NCBI GenBank assembly: GCA_944350495.1
Contig: CALVOZ010000001.1
Location: forward strand, 62,001 to 126,000
Source of the DNA: an uncultured Bacilli bacterium
Lineage (GTDB): Bacteria; Bacillota_I; Bacilli_A; RF39; UBA660
Length of the DNA: 64,000 bases
Direction: 5' to 3'
The translations under genes were made by a program, and so were the position numbers. The notes under the pieces were generated by a model that worked only from the letters and a program-made list of their open reading frames with translations, had not been told where the DNA came from and did not search any database. How positions within the stretch are numbered: the first letter of the stretch is position 1; the number at the start of each line of letters is the position of its first letter. Positions 17,533 through 27,198 of the stretch are shown in pieces.

Positions 17533-18722
17533 TTTCCTTTTGAACCCTTAATGCCTTTTAATCCTTTAGCACCCATAACATAGCCACTTAATATATTAGT
17601 ATCAAATGAGTAATGTTTCTTACATCTGTTTTTATAATCTTTGATTGCTAAAGAAATTAAATCATCTAATAATTCTGAATATGGTTTACCAGTTGGTTCC
17701 CATAAATAGAATGATAAACTTCCAGGAATAGTATTAGGTTCATTAATAAATACTTCTTTAGTTTGCTTATTGATTAAAAAATCAATACGACAAACACCAC
17801 TTAAGTTAAGTGCTCTAAAAACATTAACAGCAATTTCCCTTACTTTATCTTCAGTATTTTGATCAATACGCGCAGGAATAATTCTACTAGCACTTGCCAT
17901 TCCTTTACTTCCTTTAGTTTTATTACCGCCGATATATTTATCTTGATAACTTAATAAATCTTTTGAAGGTAACACTTCTTCAATCGCACTAGTTTGCTGA
18001 TAAGTATAATTACCTAAAACACTACAATTTACTTCAACTAAATTTGGTACGGCCTTTTCGACAATAACTTTTTCATCATAAGTAATTGCATCTTCAATAG
18101 CTTTAGCTAATTCTCTTTCATTTTTAACATATGTAATACCAACACTACTACCTAGAGTTGCTGGTTTGACAACTACTGGATAACCTAATTTATTTACTTC
18201 TTTATTGATATCGTCAGCAGATTCTAAATATTCATTATCAAAGAACCATACATAATCAACAGTTGGAATATGCATGGCTTGAAAAACTTGTTTCATCACA
18301 ACTTTATCTTGCCCCAAAGCTGAACCTAAAACACCACTGCCAACAGTTGGAATACCAATTGTTTTTAAATAACCATGAATTGTTCCATCTTCTACATTAT
18401 TACCATGAACAATTGGAAAAGCAACATCTAATTCAGTAATATCTTTTCTAAAGATACCAGTAGTTCTTTGAAGATAGAATGATCCATTTTTATTAACTAA
18501 AGTACATTTAGTTGCATATCTTTTTAAATCATTAAAATCTTTATATACATCAATATCAAATAACATATGACCAGTATACCAAGTTTTATCTTTGCTAATA
18601 TAAATTGGTATAATATCATATTTACTTTTATTCATATTTTCAATAGCCTGTAGTGCAGAAATAATACTTACTTCATGTTCAACAGTCTCTCCTCCAAATA
18701 TAACCCCAATTTTTAATTTCAT
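17523..18722 (-). CDS. ddl: D-alanine--D-alanine ligase
   Basis: 399 residues, slightly longer than usual. The ATP-grasp architecture is clear: N-terminal GVIFGGETVEHEVSI, phosphate loop KPATLGSSVGIT, and metal/substrate segment INEPNTIPGSLSFYLW. It joins two D-Ala for the peptidoglycan stem. The last ~30 residues are a Gly-Lys repeat-like tail (GAKGLKGIKGSKGK) that is not part of the fold. It lies 11 bases after the MurF-like gene, which would use its product. Confidence 0.95.
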   Translation of the reverse strand: MKLKIGVIFGGETVEHEVSIISALQAIENMNKSKYDIIPIYISKDKTWYTGHMLFDIDVYKDFNDLKRYATKCTLVNKNGSFYLQRTTGIFRKDITELDVAFPIVHGNNVEDGTIHGYLKTIGIPTVGSGVLGSALGQDKVVMKQVFQAMHIPTVDYVWFFDNEYLESADDINKEVNKLGYPVVVKPATLGSSVGITYVKNERELAKAIEDAITYDEKVIVEKAVPNLVEVNCSVLGNYTYQQTSAIEEVLPSKDLLSYQDKYIGGNKTKGSKGMASASRIIPARIDQNTEDKVREIAVNVFRALNLSGVCRIDFLINKQTKEVFINEPNTIPGSLSFYLWEPTGKPYSELLDDLISLAIKDYKNRCKKHYSFDTNILSGYVMGAKGLKGIKGSKGKLK

Positions 18723-18733
18723 TTTTACATCTC

Positions 18734-20317
18734 CTATTCATTAAATAAATCTGGCAAATCATTTTCTAGTAATACATAAGTATCCCCATCACTTAATTTT
18801 CTCATAAGTGGGAAAGCATCTTTAACATCATTTAAGATATATATTTTATTTTCATCAAAATTTTTACTAATTAATCCGTCATAAATTGGCTTAGTTTGTT
18901 CCTTACCTACTAGAATAACATAATCAACATTATCAGCGATATAAGTACCAAACAATTTATTTAAATTATACTGTTCTTCTCCTAGTTCTATCATACCAGG
19001 TGTAACAATAATTTTCATCCCTGGCATCATTCCTAAAACTTCAACAGCCGCCTTAGAACCAACTGGATTTGAGTTATAAGCATCGTCAATAATATTTATA
19101 TCCCCTAATTTTTTTAATTCTAAGCGATGCTCAATTGGTTTTACCTTACTAACACCACGTTCAAGCTCACTAATGTTCATTCCTAACTTTCGTCCTAGTA
19201 AAATACCTGCTAATAAATTATAAACATTATGATTTCCTAATAACCTAGTTTTAAATTCATATTCTTTATCATCATCTTTAAACTTCACTTTAAAAATAGT
19301 TCCACAATGAGAAAGTTTAATATCATAAGCATATAAATCAACATCGTGATTATTAATACCTATCCAATATACATTACATTTATTTTTTAATTTATAGTCT
19401 AATTGAAACTTATCATCCCCATTTAAAATAGCAATACCATCACTAGGTAGTGATTCGATAAGTTCAAATTTTCCTTTTTGAATATTTTCTTGACTACCAA
19501 AACTTTCTAAATGAGCTTGGCCAATAGTAGTTAAAATACCATGATTTGGCTTAATAAAATCACATGATTTTTTAATTTCGCCTACTTTAAATGCACCCAG
19601 CTCAGCAATAAATAAATTACTAAACTTATCTAAGTAATTATTAACTGTATTAATTAAACCATAAGTAGTATTAAAGTTTTGTGGAGTGGCAAATGAATTA
19701 AATTTTACACTCAAAATATCATTAACAATATTTTTACTACTTGTTTTACCATAACTACCAGTAATACCAATGACTGGAATATTATATGATTTTAATTTTT
19801 TAGAGGCCTTACTCTTATAATATAAATAGACTAATTTTTCAACTGGCTTATTTATGAAATTAGCAAGTAATACAACTAAATAGTTTAGATATCCAACAAA
19901 GCTTAAAAAGATATAGTTAGTAACCATCATTTCTTTACTATGAAATAATACCATTGGCACAACCATAATTGCATAAATTAGTGCTAAAGTTATAAATAAT
20001 CTTTTAATACGTGCTGTGACAACTAATGGTTTTTTTACTTGTTCTTTCTTAGTTTTTTTAGTATATAAATAAGTTAAAATAAAATATAATCCAAAAAACA
20101 AAACATAAGAAATATCATGTGTAAATAAATACAACAATAAAGTAATTGGAAAAACAGCATCTATTTCTAGCCATACTTTTTTAGGGTTTTTCATTATCCA
20201 AACAAAATATCTTCTTGATTCATCATAATAATTTTGTTGTAAAATATGTAATGATTTTCTTGTCTTAAAATATATAAACAAGAAATAAGGTAATAAGGTA
20301 AATAAAAATACACCCAT
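18734..20317 (-). CDS. murF: MurF-like Mur ligase with N-terminal membrane domain
   Basis: 527 residues from ATG 20317 (AGGTGAGA ribosome site; the frame opens three codons earlier at GTG). Residues ~1-160 contain about five hydrophobic helices. The ligase follows, with P-loop GITGSYGKTSSKN at ~188-200 and a MurF-type central and C-terminal domain (DDAYNSNPVGSKAAVE). MurF adds D-Ala-D-Ala to UDP-MurNAc-tripeptide and is normally soluble, so the membrane part is unusual. The adjacent ddl supports the MurF assignment, but another Mur-ligase specificity cannot be excluded. Confidence 0.8.
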   Translation of the reverse strand: MGVFLFTLLPYFLFIYFKTRKSLHILQQNYYDESRRYFVWIMKNPKKVWLEIDAVFPITLLLYLFTHDISYVLFFGLYFILTYLYTKKTKKEQVKKPLVVTARIKRLFITLALIYAIMVVPMVLFHSKEMMVTNYIFLSFVGYLNYLVVLLANFINKPVEKLVYLYYKSKASKKLKSYNIPVIGITGSYGKTSSKNIVNDILSVKFNSFATPQNFNTTYGLINTVNNYLDKFSNLFIAELGAFKVGEIKKSCDFIKPNHGILTTIGQAHLESFGSQENIQKGKFELIESLPSDGIAILNGDDKFQLDYKLKNKCNVYWIGINNHDVDLYAYDIKLSHCGTIFKVKFKDDDKEYEFKTRLLGNHNVYNLLAGILLGRKLGMNISELERGVSKVKPIEHRLELKKLGDINIIDDAYNSNPVGSKAAVEVLGMMPGMKIIVTPGMIELGEEQYNLNKLFGTYIADNVDYVILVGKEQTKPIYDGLISKNFDENKIYILNDVKDAFPLMRKLSDGDTYVLLENDLPDLFNE

Positions 20318-20326
20318 TATTCTCAC

Positions 20327-21061
20327 CTAACTTTCTAAAAATATTCTAACTACATTTATTGTTTGTTGTAATCTTTCTAAATATGCGTAATGCGTACAAC
20401 CATCGTAAACAACAACACCCGCATCTTTAATTAATTTTTCTAATTCATAGGCTCTTTCAATTGATACCTCTTCATCTAAAGTTCCCCAAATAATTAAAGT
20501 TGGGCAACTTATTTTTTTTACTTCCTCTGTTATATCTAAATTAACAGTATTAACCAATGCCTTTCGCATTAATGGCGAAGCGTTTCGGTAATCAGTTGAG
20601 CCGATATGTTTTTTAACCAATTCTTCAAATTTGTTTAAACCAGGAACTTTTTTCAATTTTTTTAATAATCTAATTTTAAATGATAGTTTATTAACTTCTT
20701 TTTTAAATGGACTACCAAATAAAACTAATTTCTTAACATTATACTGACTAGCATACAGTAGACCGATTTTCCCACCAAATGAATGTCCCATTATAATAAT
20801 ATCTTCAACTTTTAATTCATTTAAAAATTCATGAACCATATCAACATAATCAGGAACATCCCATGCATAGTCAGGCTCCATACTATCACCAAAACCAGGC
20901 AAATCAATAATCAAAATACGATAATTATTAGCGTAAGCATCACCCAACGGTTTCATCATTTCAATATTTTGTCCCCATCCATGTAAAAGAAGAATAGTTC
21001 CATCTTTATTTTCACCATAATCAATATAATTAATCTTTACATTTTTTATATTTAATTTCAT
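20327..21061 (-). CDS. Alpha/beta hydrolase
   Basis: 244 residues. The canonical fold is shown by the oxyanion HGWGQN, the nucleophile elbow GHSFGG (Ser ~94), the acid strand LIIWGTLDEEV, and His near the C-terminus (CTHYAYLE). There is no signal peptide. It is close to small intracellular esterases of the MhpC/BioH type; the substrate cannot be told. It is directly upstream of the MurF-like gene (9 bases), probably in the same transcript as the wall ligases. Confidence 0.85.
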   Translation of the reverse strand: MKLNIKNVKINYIDYGENKDGTILLLHGWGQNIEMMKPLGDAYANNYRILIIDLPGFGDSMEPDYAWDVPDYVDMVHEFLNELKVEDIIIMGHSFGGKIGLLYASQYNVKKLVLFGSPFKKEVNKLSFKIRLLKKLKKVPGLNKFEELVKKHIGSTDYRNASPLMRKALVNTVNLDITEEVKKISCPTLIIWGTLDEEVSIERAYELEKLIKDAGVVVYDGCTHYAYLERLQQTINVVRIFLES

Positions 21062-21091
21062 GTAATCACCATAGGTATATTATACCACATA

Positions 21092-21126
21092 ATAAAAAGA
21101 AAACATTATTTTTTCTTAATGTTTTC
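21092..21126 (-). terminator. Rho-independent terminator overlapping the NfeD-like stop
   Basis: GAAAACATTA-loop-TAATGTTTTC then TTTTTATT on the minus strand. Confidence 0.8.
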
Positions 21127-21393
21127 TTTTATTTTATCTTTACTATTAATTTTATTTTTTTGTGGTTTTTTTTCAAACTTTTTTATTATTTTTAAACAAT
21201 AAGGACGAGCAAAAACAAGAAGTAATATTCCTACTACTAAAAACTCACCTAACTGAATCATATAGTTATTAGTAAAATATGTTAATGAACAACTAATAAA
21301 TCCACTTATTGCAAAACAAATTGCCGTAAAGTTCTTTGATAAATATTCAGTCAATAACAATGAAATTACTACACCAAGCCATATCCATACCAT
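21106..21393 (-). CDS. NfeD-like small membrane protein
   Basis: 95 residues. Three or four closely packed helices (WIWLGVVISLLLTEYL, FTAICFAISGFISCSL, QLGEFLVVGILLLVF) and the ARPYC turn match the N-terminal membrane part of short NfeD proteins. The usual C-terminal OB domain is replaced by a Lys-rich tail. NfeD proteins partner with flotillins in membrane microdomains; no flotillin is seen here. Confidence 0.7.
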   Translation of the reverse strand: MVWIWLGVVISLLLTEYLSKNFTAICFAISGFISCSLTYFTNNYMIQLGEFLVVGILLLVFARPYCLKIIKKFEKKPQKNKINSKDKIKENIKKK

Positions 21394-21446
21394 ATTTACT
21401 CACCTAATTTTATTATACTAGACTAATATTCTAAATTCAACCTTTT

Positions 21447-22655
21447 TTATTCATATTTTTTTTTGACGTTATTATCAACTAAGGATGCTTTTTGAATAAT
21501 GCTACTACCATATTGCTCTTTTAATTTATCAATAACTTTATCTAATTCAGAGATTTGTTCTACTTCTTCACTTTGTTCAAATAAAGATAATTGTCTTTTT
21601 CTTTCATTAGTTAATTGCGATAGTCCTACCCCTAATAATCTTATTGGTTCTTCATCCCAAACACTATCAAATAACTTTTTTATTTCTTTAAATATTTCAT
21701 CAGGATTGTCGGTCGCATTTTCTAATTTTCTTTGTTTAGAATATGTATGGAACTGTTTGTCTCTAATTGTAACACTAACTACCAGTGCATATTTTTTCTC
21801 ACTTCTCAAACTACGACATACATTTTCAACCAAAGCTTGTAAATTTTTATATATTGTTACAGTATTCGTTAAATTATAAGAAAAAGTTGTTGAATTACTA
21901 ATACACTTGCGTTCTTCCTCTTCAGTATTAACTGGGCTATTATCAATTCCTCTTGCTTTATTAATTATATATGAAGTTTGATTCTTAAAAGTCTTTCGTA
22001 ATACTTGCTCATCAGCATTAGCTAAATCACCAATAGTATTAATACCAAGTTCAATGAGTTTAGCCGAACTACTTTTACCTATACCATATAAATCACCAAT
22101 TGGTAAGGGATATATTTTATCAATAACTTCATATTCAAATAAAGTATGAACTCGATTTGGTTTTTTAAAATCAGATGCCATTTTTGCACATAATTTGTTA
22201 TTAGCGATTCCTATATTAACCGTAAATTTTAATGTATTATATATTTCATCTTTTAAATGGTAAGCAAATTTAATTGGGTCTCCATACATTTTATACACAT
22301 TTGTATAATCTAAAAAGCATTCATCAATGGAAATTATTTCAATGTCTGGGGAATATTTACGAATAATTGAAAATACAGCGTTAGACATCATTTTATACAA
22401 TTTAAAATTAGGTGGAAATATTTTTAAATTATGACATTTTCTTCGAGCACTCATCAAAGTTTCAGCAGTCTTAACCCCGCGCTTTTTAGCAACCGGTGAT
22501 TTAGCTAAAACAATTCCATGTCTTTTCGATTCATCTCCACCAATTACTGCCTCAATTTTACGAATATCTACTTTATATCCTTTAGATAATAAATCTACTG
22601 CTGTCCATGATAAAAAAGCATTATTAACATCAATATGCATAATTATTCTTTTCAT
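21447..22655 (-). CDS. dinB: DNA polymerase IV (Y-family)
   Basis: 402 residues from ATG 22655 (GGGTGATG ribosome site; the upstream GTG is inside that site). The Y-family active site is present: HIDVNNAFLSW, the KRGVKTAETL finger region and SIDECFLDYT with the catalytic Asp-Glu pair. Helix-hairpin-helix segments (LYGIGKSSSAKL) and the little finger domain follow. It performs error-prone synthesis across damaged DNA. No LexA-type site is evident upstream. Confidence 0.93.
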   Translation of the reverse strand: MKRIIMHIDVNNAFLSWTAVDLLSKGYKVDIRKIEAVIGGDESKRHGIVLAKSPVAKKRGVKTAETLMSARRKCHNLKIFPPNFKLYKMMSNAVFSIIRKYSPDIEIISIDECFLDYTNVYKMYGDPIKFAYHLKDEIYNTLKFTVNIGIANNKLCAKMASDFKKPNRVHTLFEYEVIDKIYPLPIGDLYGIGKSSSAKLIELGINTIGDLANADEQVLRKTFKNQTSYIINKARGIDNSPVNTEEEERKCISNSTTFSYNLTNTVTIYKNLQALVENVCRSLRSEKKYALVVSVTIRDKQFHTYSKQRKLENATDNPDEIFKEIKKLFDSVWDEEPIRLLGVGLSQLTNERKRQLSLFEQSEEVEQISELDKVIDKLKEQYGSSIIQKASLVDNNVKKKYE

Positions 22656-22681
22656 ATCATCACCCACTCAAATTATAACAC

Positions 22682-22704
22682 AAAAAAAAGGATTAAATCC
22701 TTTT
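22682..22704 (-). terminator. Rho-independent terminator of the ZIP/P-type ATPase unit
   Basis: AAAAGGATTTAATCCTTTT followed by T, abutting the ZIP stop. Confidence 0.8.
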
Positions 22705-23470
22705 AATGATGGTGACCACCTAAAATAACACTTAAAATAATAATTGTTAAACCCATAATAATTCCTAATCCAGATACCTTCTTATTTTTACTGTGAACAA
22801 TTTGATTTAATAATTCAATAAAACATAAATAAATCATCATTCCAATAGTTAAAGATATTAAAACACCTATAACAAAATCTTTTACTGGGCTCAAAAAGTT
22901 CATTGCTATTCCTCCAATAAATGAGGCAATTATTAAAATAAAAGCAGCTATATAAGATCTCTTTTTATCTTTAATTGTGTTTGCAACAACAATCCCCATT
23001 GGAATATTATGTAAGCCAATTCCACCACATAATAAATATCCAGCACTCATAGAGGCGGTAGCCGTTGCAAATAAAGTCATTCCTTCAATAAAATTATGAA
23101 GTAATAATGCTAAAGTTGCTAAAATACCAACATGTCCTAAATGTTCATCATGACATTTATCATCTTTATGTCTATGCTCATGCTTAGATTCATGCTCATG
23201 ATGTGGAATAAACTTATCTAAGATATTCATAATCAAAAAACCAATTGCAATAGTAATAATAAGCATTGCAACAGTTCTCCAATTAGTACTTAATTTTAAA
23301 TGCTCATAAGCTTCTGGAACTAGTTCTAAAACAATTAAAGATATGACAACACCAAATGAGCCACCAATTGAAAATTCTACAAACTTTTTATTATTAGTTG
23401 TGTAAACTCCTATAACAGTACCACCTAAAATAAATAATCCCACTAATAATGTTAAAAATAATGGACTCAT
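22703..23470 (-). CDS. ZIP-family metal transporter
   Basis: 255 residues with eight predicted helices. A His/Glu/Asp-rich cytoplasmic loop (residues ~91-111, HHEHESKHEHRHK) precedes LLLHNFIEGM and GLHNIPMGI, the two metal-binding helices typical of ZIP carriers. It should import zinc or another divalent cation. It is 4 bases downstream of the P-type ATPase and presumably co-transcribed. Confidence 0.9.
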   Translation of the reverse strand: MSPLFLTLLVGLFILGGTVIGVYTTNNKKFVEFSIGGSFGVVISLIVLELVPEAYEHLKLSTNWRTVAMLIITIAIGFLIMNILDKFIPHHEHESKHEHRHKDDKCHDEHLGHVGILATLALLLHNFIEGMTLFATATASMSAGYLLCGGIGLHNIPMGIVVANTIKDKKRSYIAAFILIIASFIGGIAMNFLSPVKDFVIGVLISLTIGMMIYLCFIELLNQIVHSKNKKVSGLGIIMGLTIIILSVILGGHHH

Positions 23471-23474
23471 AAAA

Positions 23475-25778
23475 TCACCTTACAATTCTATCTGCATGTT
23501 TAAAAATTTTCTTTTCACAAATATGTGTTAATGTTCCAAATAATGGTATATCTAAAAGACAAAGAATTGCTATAAAAATAAACATAATTGGAGTTAATAA
23601 AACAAACTCAAACAATTTATTTAATATTACAGCACAGCCAATAAATAAAATTATTAAAAAGACGTACATAATTCCTCTTAAACGATTAAATGGATAACAT
23701 ATTTTAAATAATAATAAGAAACCAGTAAATGCTACTAAAATAATACACATTGTAGAAATATAATTATCTTTAAAGCCAAATAACTTAGAAAAAATCATTA
23801 TACTAACAATATTTACAATAATAGTTAAAGCAGCAGGAATAGATTTCCTAATAACATTAATAATAAATATACCTTTTATTCTATCACGATTTGGTTCTAA
23901 TGCCAAGATAAAAGATGGAATTCCAATTGCAACCATATTAGTTAAACTAAGTTGAATTGGTTGAAATGGATAATTCATATTGATAAATAAGAATATAAAC
24001 ACTAATAATGTTGAATAAATAGTTTTAGTTAAAAACAAGGTCGCTGATCTCTCTAAATTATTAATTGAACGTCTCCCTTCATTAACAATTTTAGGAATTG
24101 CATCAAAATTAGAATCCAATAAAATTAATTGACTAGTACTTTTAACCGCATCACTACCATTAGCCATAGCTAAACTACAATCAGCTTCTTTAAGTGCTAA
24201 AACATCATTTACACCATCACCAGTCATAGCTACAGTATGACCATTAGCTTTAAGGGCTAAAATTAAATCTTTTTTCGAACTTGGTGATACTCTACCAAAA
24301 ATATTATATTGTTCCACAATTTTTTTTATATTAACTTCATTATCAACTTTTGACATATCAATAGATTTAATATCATCTAAGCCAACACGCAAAGCAATTT
24401 TTTCAATGGTGCGGACATTATCACCAGATATTATTTTAATATTAACACCTTGTTTTTTAAAGTATGTTAAAGTTTCCTTCGCACTTTTTCTAATTTTATC
24501 GTCAATTAAAATTAACGCAATTGGAATATTGTGTTCTTTTCTTTCAACTAATAATAAAACCCGATGAATTGAATATTCTTCAACTTTATTCAACACTTCA
24601 GCATCATCTGTTAAAAATTCGGGAGCTCCAAGTAGAAATGTTCCCTCTTCAAATACGATACCGGATGTTTTTCTCTTAGAAGAAAATGGAATAACAATTT
24701 CTAAGTGGTAATCACTATCACCCATATATTTATTTTTTATAGCCCTAGCTGTCGCATTATCATCAGTTGTATAATGAGCAATTGCTGTCAATATTTCATC
24801 AATATTATAATTGTCATTTAATAAAATAGTTTTATTAATTTCCATATCGCCTTCTGTAATAGTTCCAGTTTTATCTAAACACACTGTATCAACACGTGCT
24901 AATGTCTCAATACAATATATTTCTTGAACTAACACTCTTTTTCTAGCTAATCTAATCGCACTAACGGCTAATACAGTACTAATTAATAATATTAAACCTT
25001 CTGGAATCATTCCTATAACAGCAGCTACTGTATTTATAATACTTTCATTTAATGTTGTACCTGCTAATTTCATTTGGTTTAAAAACAATAAAATTCCCAG
25101 TGGAATAATAACAATTGAAATAACTTTAATAATTTTTTTCATTGTGCTCATAATAACTGAATTTGGTTTTTTTAAATACTTAGCTTCTTTAGAAATCTTA
25201 TTTGTATAATTATCATTGCCAATGTGTTCTACACTAGCTAAACAGTCTCCACTGACAATAAAGCTTCCTGATAATAACATATCGCCTTTTTCTTTAACAA
25301 TGGTATTAGATTCTCCAGTAATAAAAGATTCATCTACTTCAACACTACCATCTTTAATAATAGAATCAACGATAATTTGATTACCCAAACGATAATGAAC
25401 AATATCATCTAAAACAATTTCATCAATGGAATAGTAATCTTCTTTACCACTCCTAATTAAATTTACTTTAGTACTAGCTATAATTGATAGTTTATCAATT
25501 ATCCTTTTAGCATGAATTTCTTGATACATACTAATAATAGTATTACAAAACGCCACTCCTAAAAAAAGCAAGTTTTTATATGAACCCGTAAATAATATAA
25601 ATAATCCTAAGACTAAGTTAATAATGTTAAATAAAGTAATTGTATTAGAGAAGACAATTTCTTTAATACTTTTAGTTTTAATCGTCGTATTATTATGAAC
25701 TAATCCACTTGTAATACGCGATTTAACTTGTTCATTATTTAATCCCATATGTATATTTGGTTCAAAGCGTTCAATCAT
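23475..25778 (-). CDS. Cation-transporting P-type ATPase (CtpE-like)
   Basis: 767 residues. Actuator TGES at 154-157, phosphorylation motif DKTGTIT with Asp302, hinge MTGDGVNDVLALKEAD. In the membrane, M4 reads GMIPEGL (about 257-262), the signature of P2-like calcium or manganese pumps. There are no N-terminal heavy-metal domains. The overall plan resembles CtpE-type ATPases, which have been linked to calcium uptake, but the ion is not provable here. It ends in a true TGA stop and is followed at once by the ZIP gene. Confidence 0.88.
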   Translation of the reverse strand: MIERFEPNIHMGLNNEQVKSRITSGLVHNNTTIKTKSIKEIVFSNTITLFNIINLVLGLFILFTGSYKNLLFLGVAFCNTIISMYQEIHAKRIIDKLSIIASTKVNLIRSGKEDYYSIDEIVLDDIVHYRLGNQIIVDSIIKDGSVEVDESFITGESNTIVKEKGDMLLSGSFIVSGDCLASVEHIGNDNYTNKISKEAKYLKKPNSVIMSTMKKIIKVISIVIIPLGILLFLNQMKLAGTTLNESIINTVAAVIGMIPEGLILLISTVLAVSAIRLARKRVLVQEIYCIETLARVDTVCLDKTGTITEGDMEINKTILLNDNYNIDEILTAIAHYTTDDNATARAIKNKYMGDSDYHLEIVIPFSSKRKTSGIVFEEGTFLLGAPEFLTDDAEVLNKVEEYSIHRVLLLVERKEHNIPIALILIDDKIRKSAKETLTYFKKQGVNIKIISGDNVRTIEKIALRVGLDDIKSIDMSKVDNEVNIKKIVEQYNIFGRVSPSSKKDLILALKANGHTVAMTGDGVNDVLALKEADCSLAMANGSDAVKSTSQLILLDSNFDAIPKIVNEGRRSINNLERSATLFLTKTIYSTLLVFIFLFINMNYPFQPIQLSLTNMVAIGIPSFILALEPNRDRIKGIFIINVIRKSIPAALTIIVNIVSIMIFSKLFGFKDNYISTMCIILVAFTGFLLLFKICYPFNRLRGIMYVFLIILFIGCAVILNKLFEFVLLTPIMFIFIAILCLLDIPLFGTLTHICEKKIFKHADRIVR

Positions 25779-26114
25779 AATATCCCTCTTTTAAAGTATA
25801 ACACTTTTTAGGCAAATAAAAAAGACTTAATCATTATAATTTAAGCTCACTTTCTTTAATCCCATATAGATTAGTTCTTCCATTTTTAAACGCTTTTAAT
25901 AGCATAAAATTTAATATTTATCTAACACTTTTTTAGTTATTATTTTTAAATTTATAAAAATTTATTACGTAAAATTTTAATTAAATCGAACATGATAATA
26001 TTATACTTCATCATCACTGTTTCATCAATCCAAATAAATCACAATGGCTGTTCAACCAATAGTCAAGTAAGTAACATAATTGATATTATTAAATTGTAGA
26101 GGTGGTGATAACGC
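25779..26114. other. Divergent intergenic region
   Basis: AT-rich spacer between the divergent P-type ATPase and HTH genes. On the minus strand a TATACT box (about 25795-25800) lies just before the ATPase start, without a good -35 box. I see no conserved riboswitch or metal-box pattern that I can name, and no coding frame. Confidence 0.5.
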
Positions 26115-26351
26115 ATGGTAAAAGTTAATGTTGAAAATGGATATTACTTATTTAAATTAGATGACTTATTAGAGTCTGACAACATTAGTAAAAATAAACT
26201 GATGCGTGACACCAATACCGATTTTAAAGTATTACAAAGAATCATTAATGGTGAAATAACAAGATTAGACGTAACTGTATTTGCTAGATTATGTGATTAC
26301 TTTGATTGTAATTTAAATGATATTGTAGAATATGTAAGAGATGATAAATAA
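26115..26351 (+). CDS. Small Cro/C1-type HTH protein
   Basis: 78 residues forming a single HTH domain of the HTH_26 kind: LLESDNISKNKLMRDTNTDFKV, then INGEITRLDVTVFARLCDYF and CNLNDIVEYV. It is a stand-alone DNA-binding protein, likely a small repressor; its target is not evident. Ribosome site GAGGTGG. A strong terminator overlaps its stop. Confidence 0.85.
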   Translation: MVKVNVENGYYLFKLDDLLESDNISKNKLMRDTNTDFKVLQRIINGEITRLDVTVFARLCDYFDCNLNDIVEYVRDDK

Positions 26352-26365
26352 TCATCTCTTTTTTT
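26337..26365 (+). terminator. Rho-independent terminator of the HTH gene
   Basis: AGAGATGAT-aaata-ATCATCTCT followed by seven T. It contains the last codons and stop of the HTH gene and reaches the end of the convergent ABC gene. Confidence 0.85.
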
Positions 26366-26996
26366 AAGCCCATGATATATTTCCGTCACTAATTTTATAA
26401 GTGACATCAGCAAGATTCTTAGTTTCCAAATCATTGTTTGTTGTAATAATAACAATCCTGTTTCGACTAGCAGCAAATTTTAAAATATTGATAATTTGTT
26501 CCTTGACATCTTGATCAACTCCGTGAAGTGGTTCATCTAATATAATTATTTGTGGGTCTTCCATCAAAATACCAGCAATTTTCAATCTTCTTTTCATTCC
26601 GTAAGAATATTTAGAATATTCTAAATCTTTATAGTTAAACAAATTTAACTTTTTTAATATTACTAAAATATCATCATCAGTAATATTACCTTTCTTTTTA
26701 GCAATAGATTTTAAATTATCAAAGCCTGATAAATTAGCTACAAATTTGAAAAATTTAACTAGCGGTTTTCTTTTCCAAAAAATGAATTTTCTATGAACTA
26801 TACTTATCCCATTTAAAAGAATATCTCCAGCAGTTGGGCAATCATTACCACTCAATATTTTTAAAAATAAACTTTTACCACACCCACTTGGTCCCGATAA
26901 ACAATATATATTACCACTATAAAAAGAAATATTAATATTATTAAAAATCACTCTTTCTTTAAACTTTTTTGTTAAATTTTTTACTTCTATTTTCAT
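26364..26996 (-). CDS. ABC transporter ATP-binding protein (orphan)
   Basis: 210 residues. Walker A GPSGCGKSLF, signature YSYGMKRRLKI (a degenerate LSGGQ), Walker B IIILDEPLHGVD, switch His replaced by Asn (TTNNDLE). No permease gene is adjacent, so its membrane partner must be elsewhere, or it may act in another role. A promoter with TATAAT near 27044 lies upstream. Confidence 0.85.
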   Translation of the reverse strand: MKIEVKNLTKKFKERVIFNNINISFYSGNIYCLSGPSGCGKSLFLKILSGNDCPTAGDILLNGISIVHRKFIFWKRKPLVKFFKFVANLSGFDNLKSIAKKKGNITDDDILVILKKLNLFNYKDLEYSKYSYGMKRRLKIAGILMEDPQIIILDEPLHGVDQDVKEQIINILKFAASRNRIVIITTNNDLETKNLADVTYKISDGNISWA

Positions 26997-27198
26997 TTAA
27001 TCACCTATTTTGTTTAAATGCCTCATTTAGGACACTTTTCCATTATAGCACATTCAAACATTACAACCAATAAAAAAATATTAAAGTGTAAACCTAAAAA
27101 TAAGGATATTATTATTTTCATTTATAAAAGAATAACTAAAATTTTTTTAATATTTACACTTTTAAACTGTTAATAGTAACTTTTAAGAAAATGACAAA

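Noticed and set aside
26364..26996. ABC gene as part of an operon with the small HTH gene
   Set aside because: They are convergent, separated by a strong terminator, and so cannot share a transcript.
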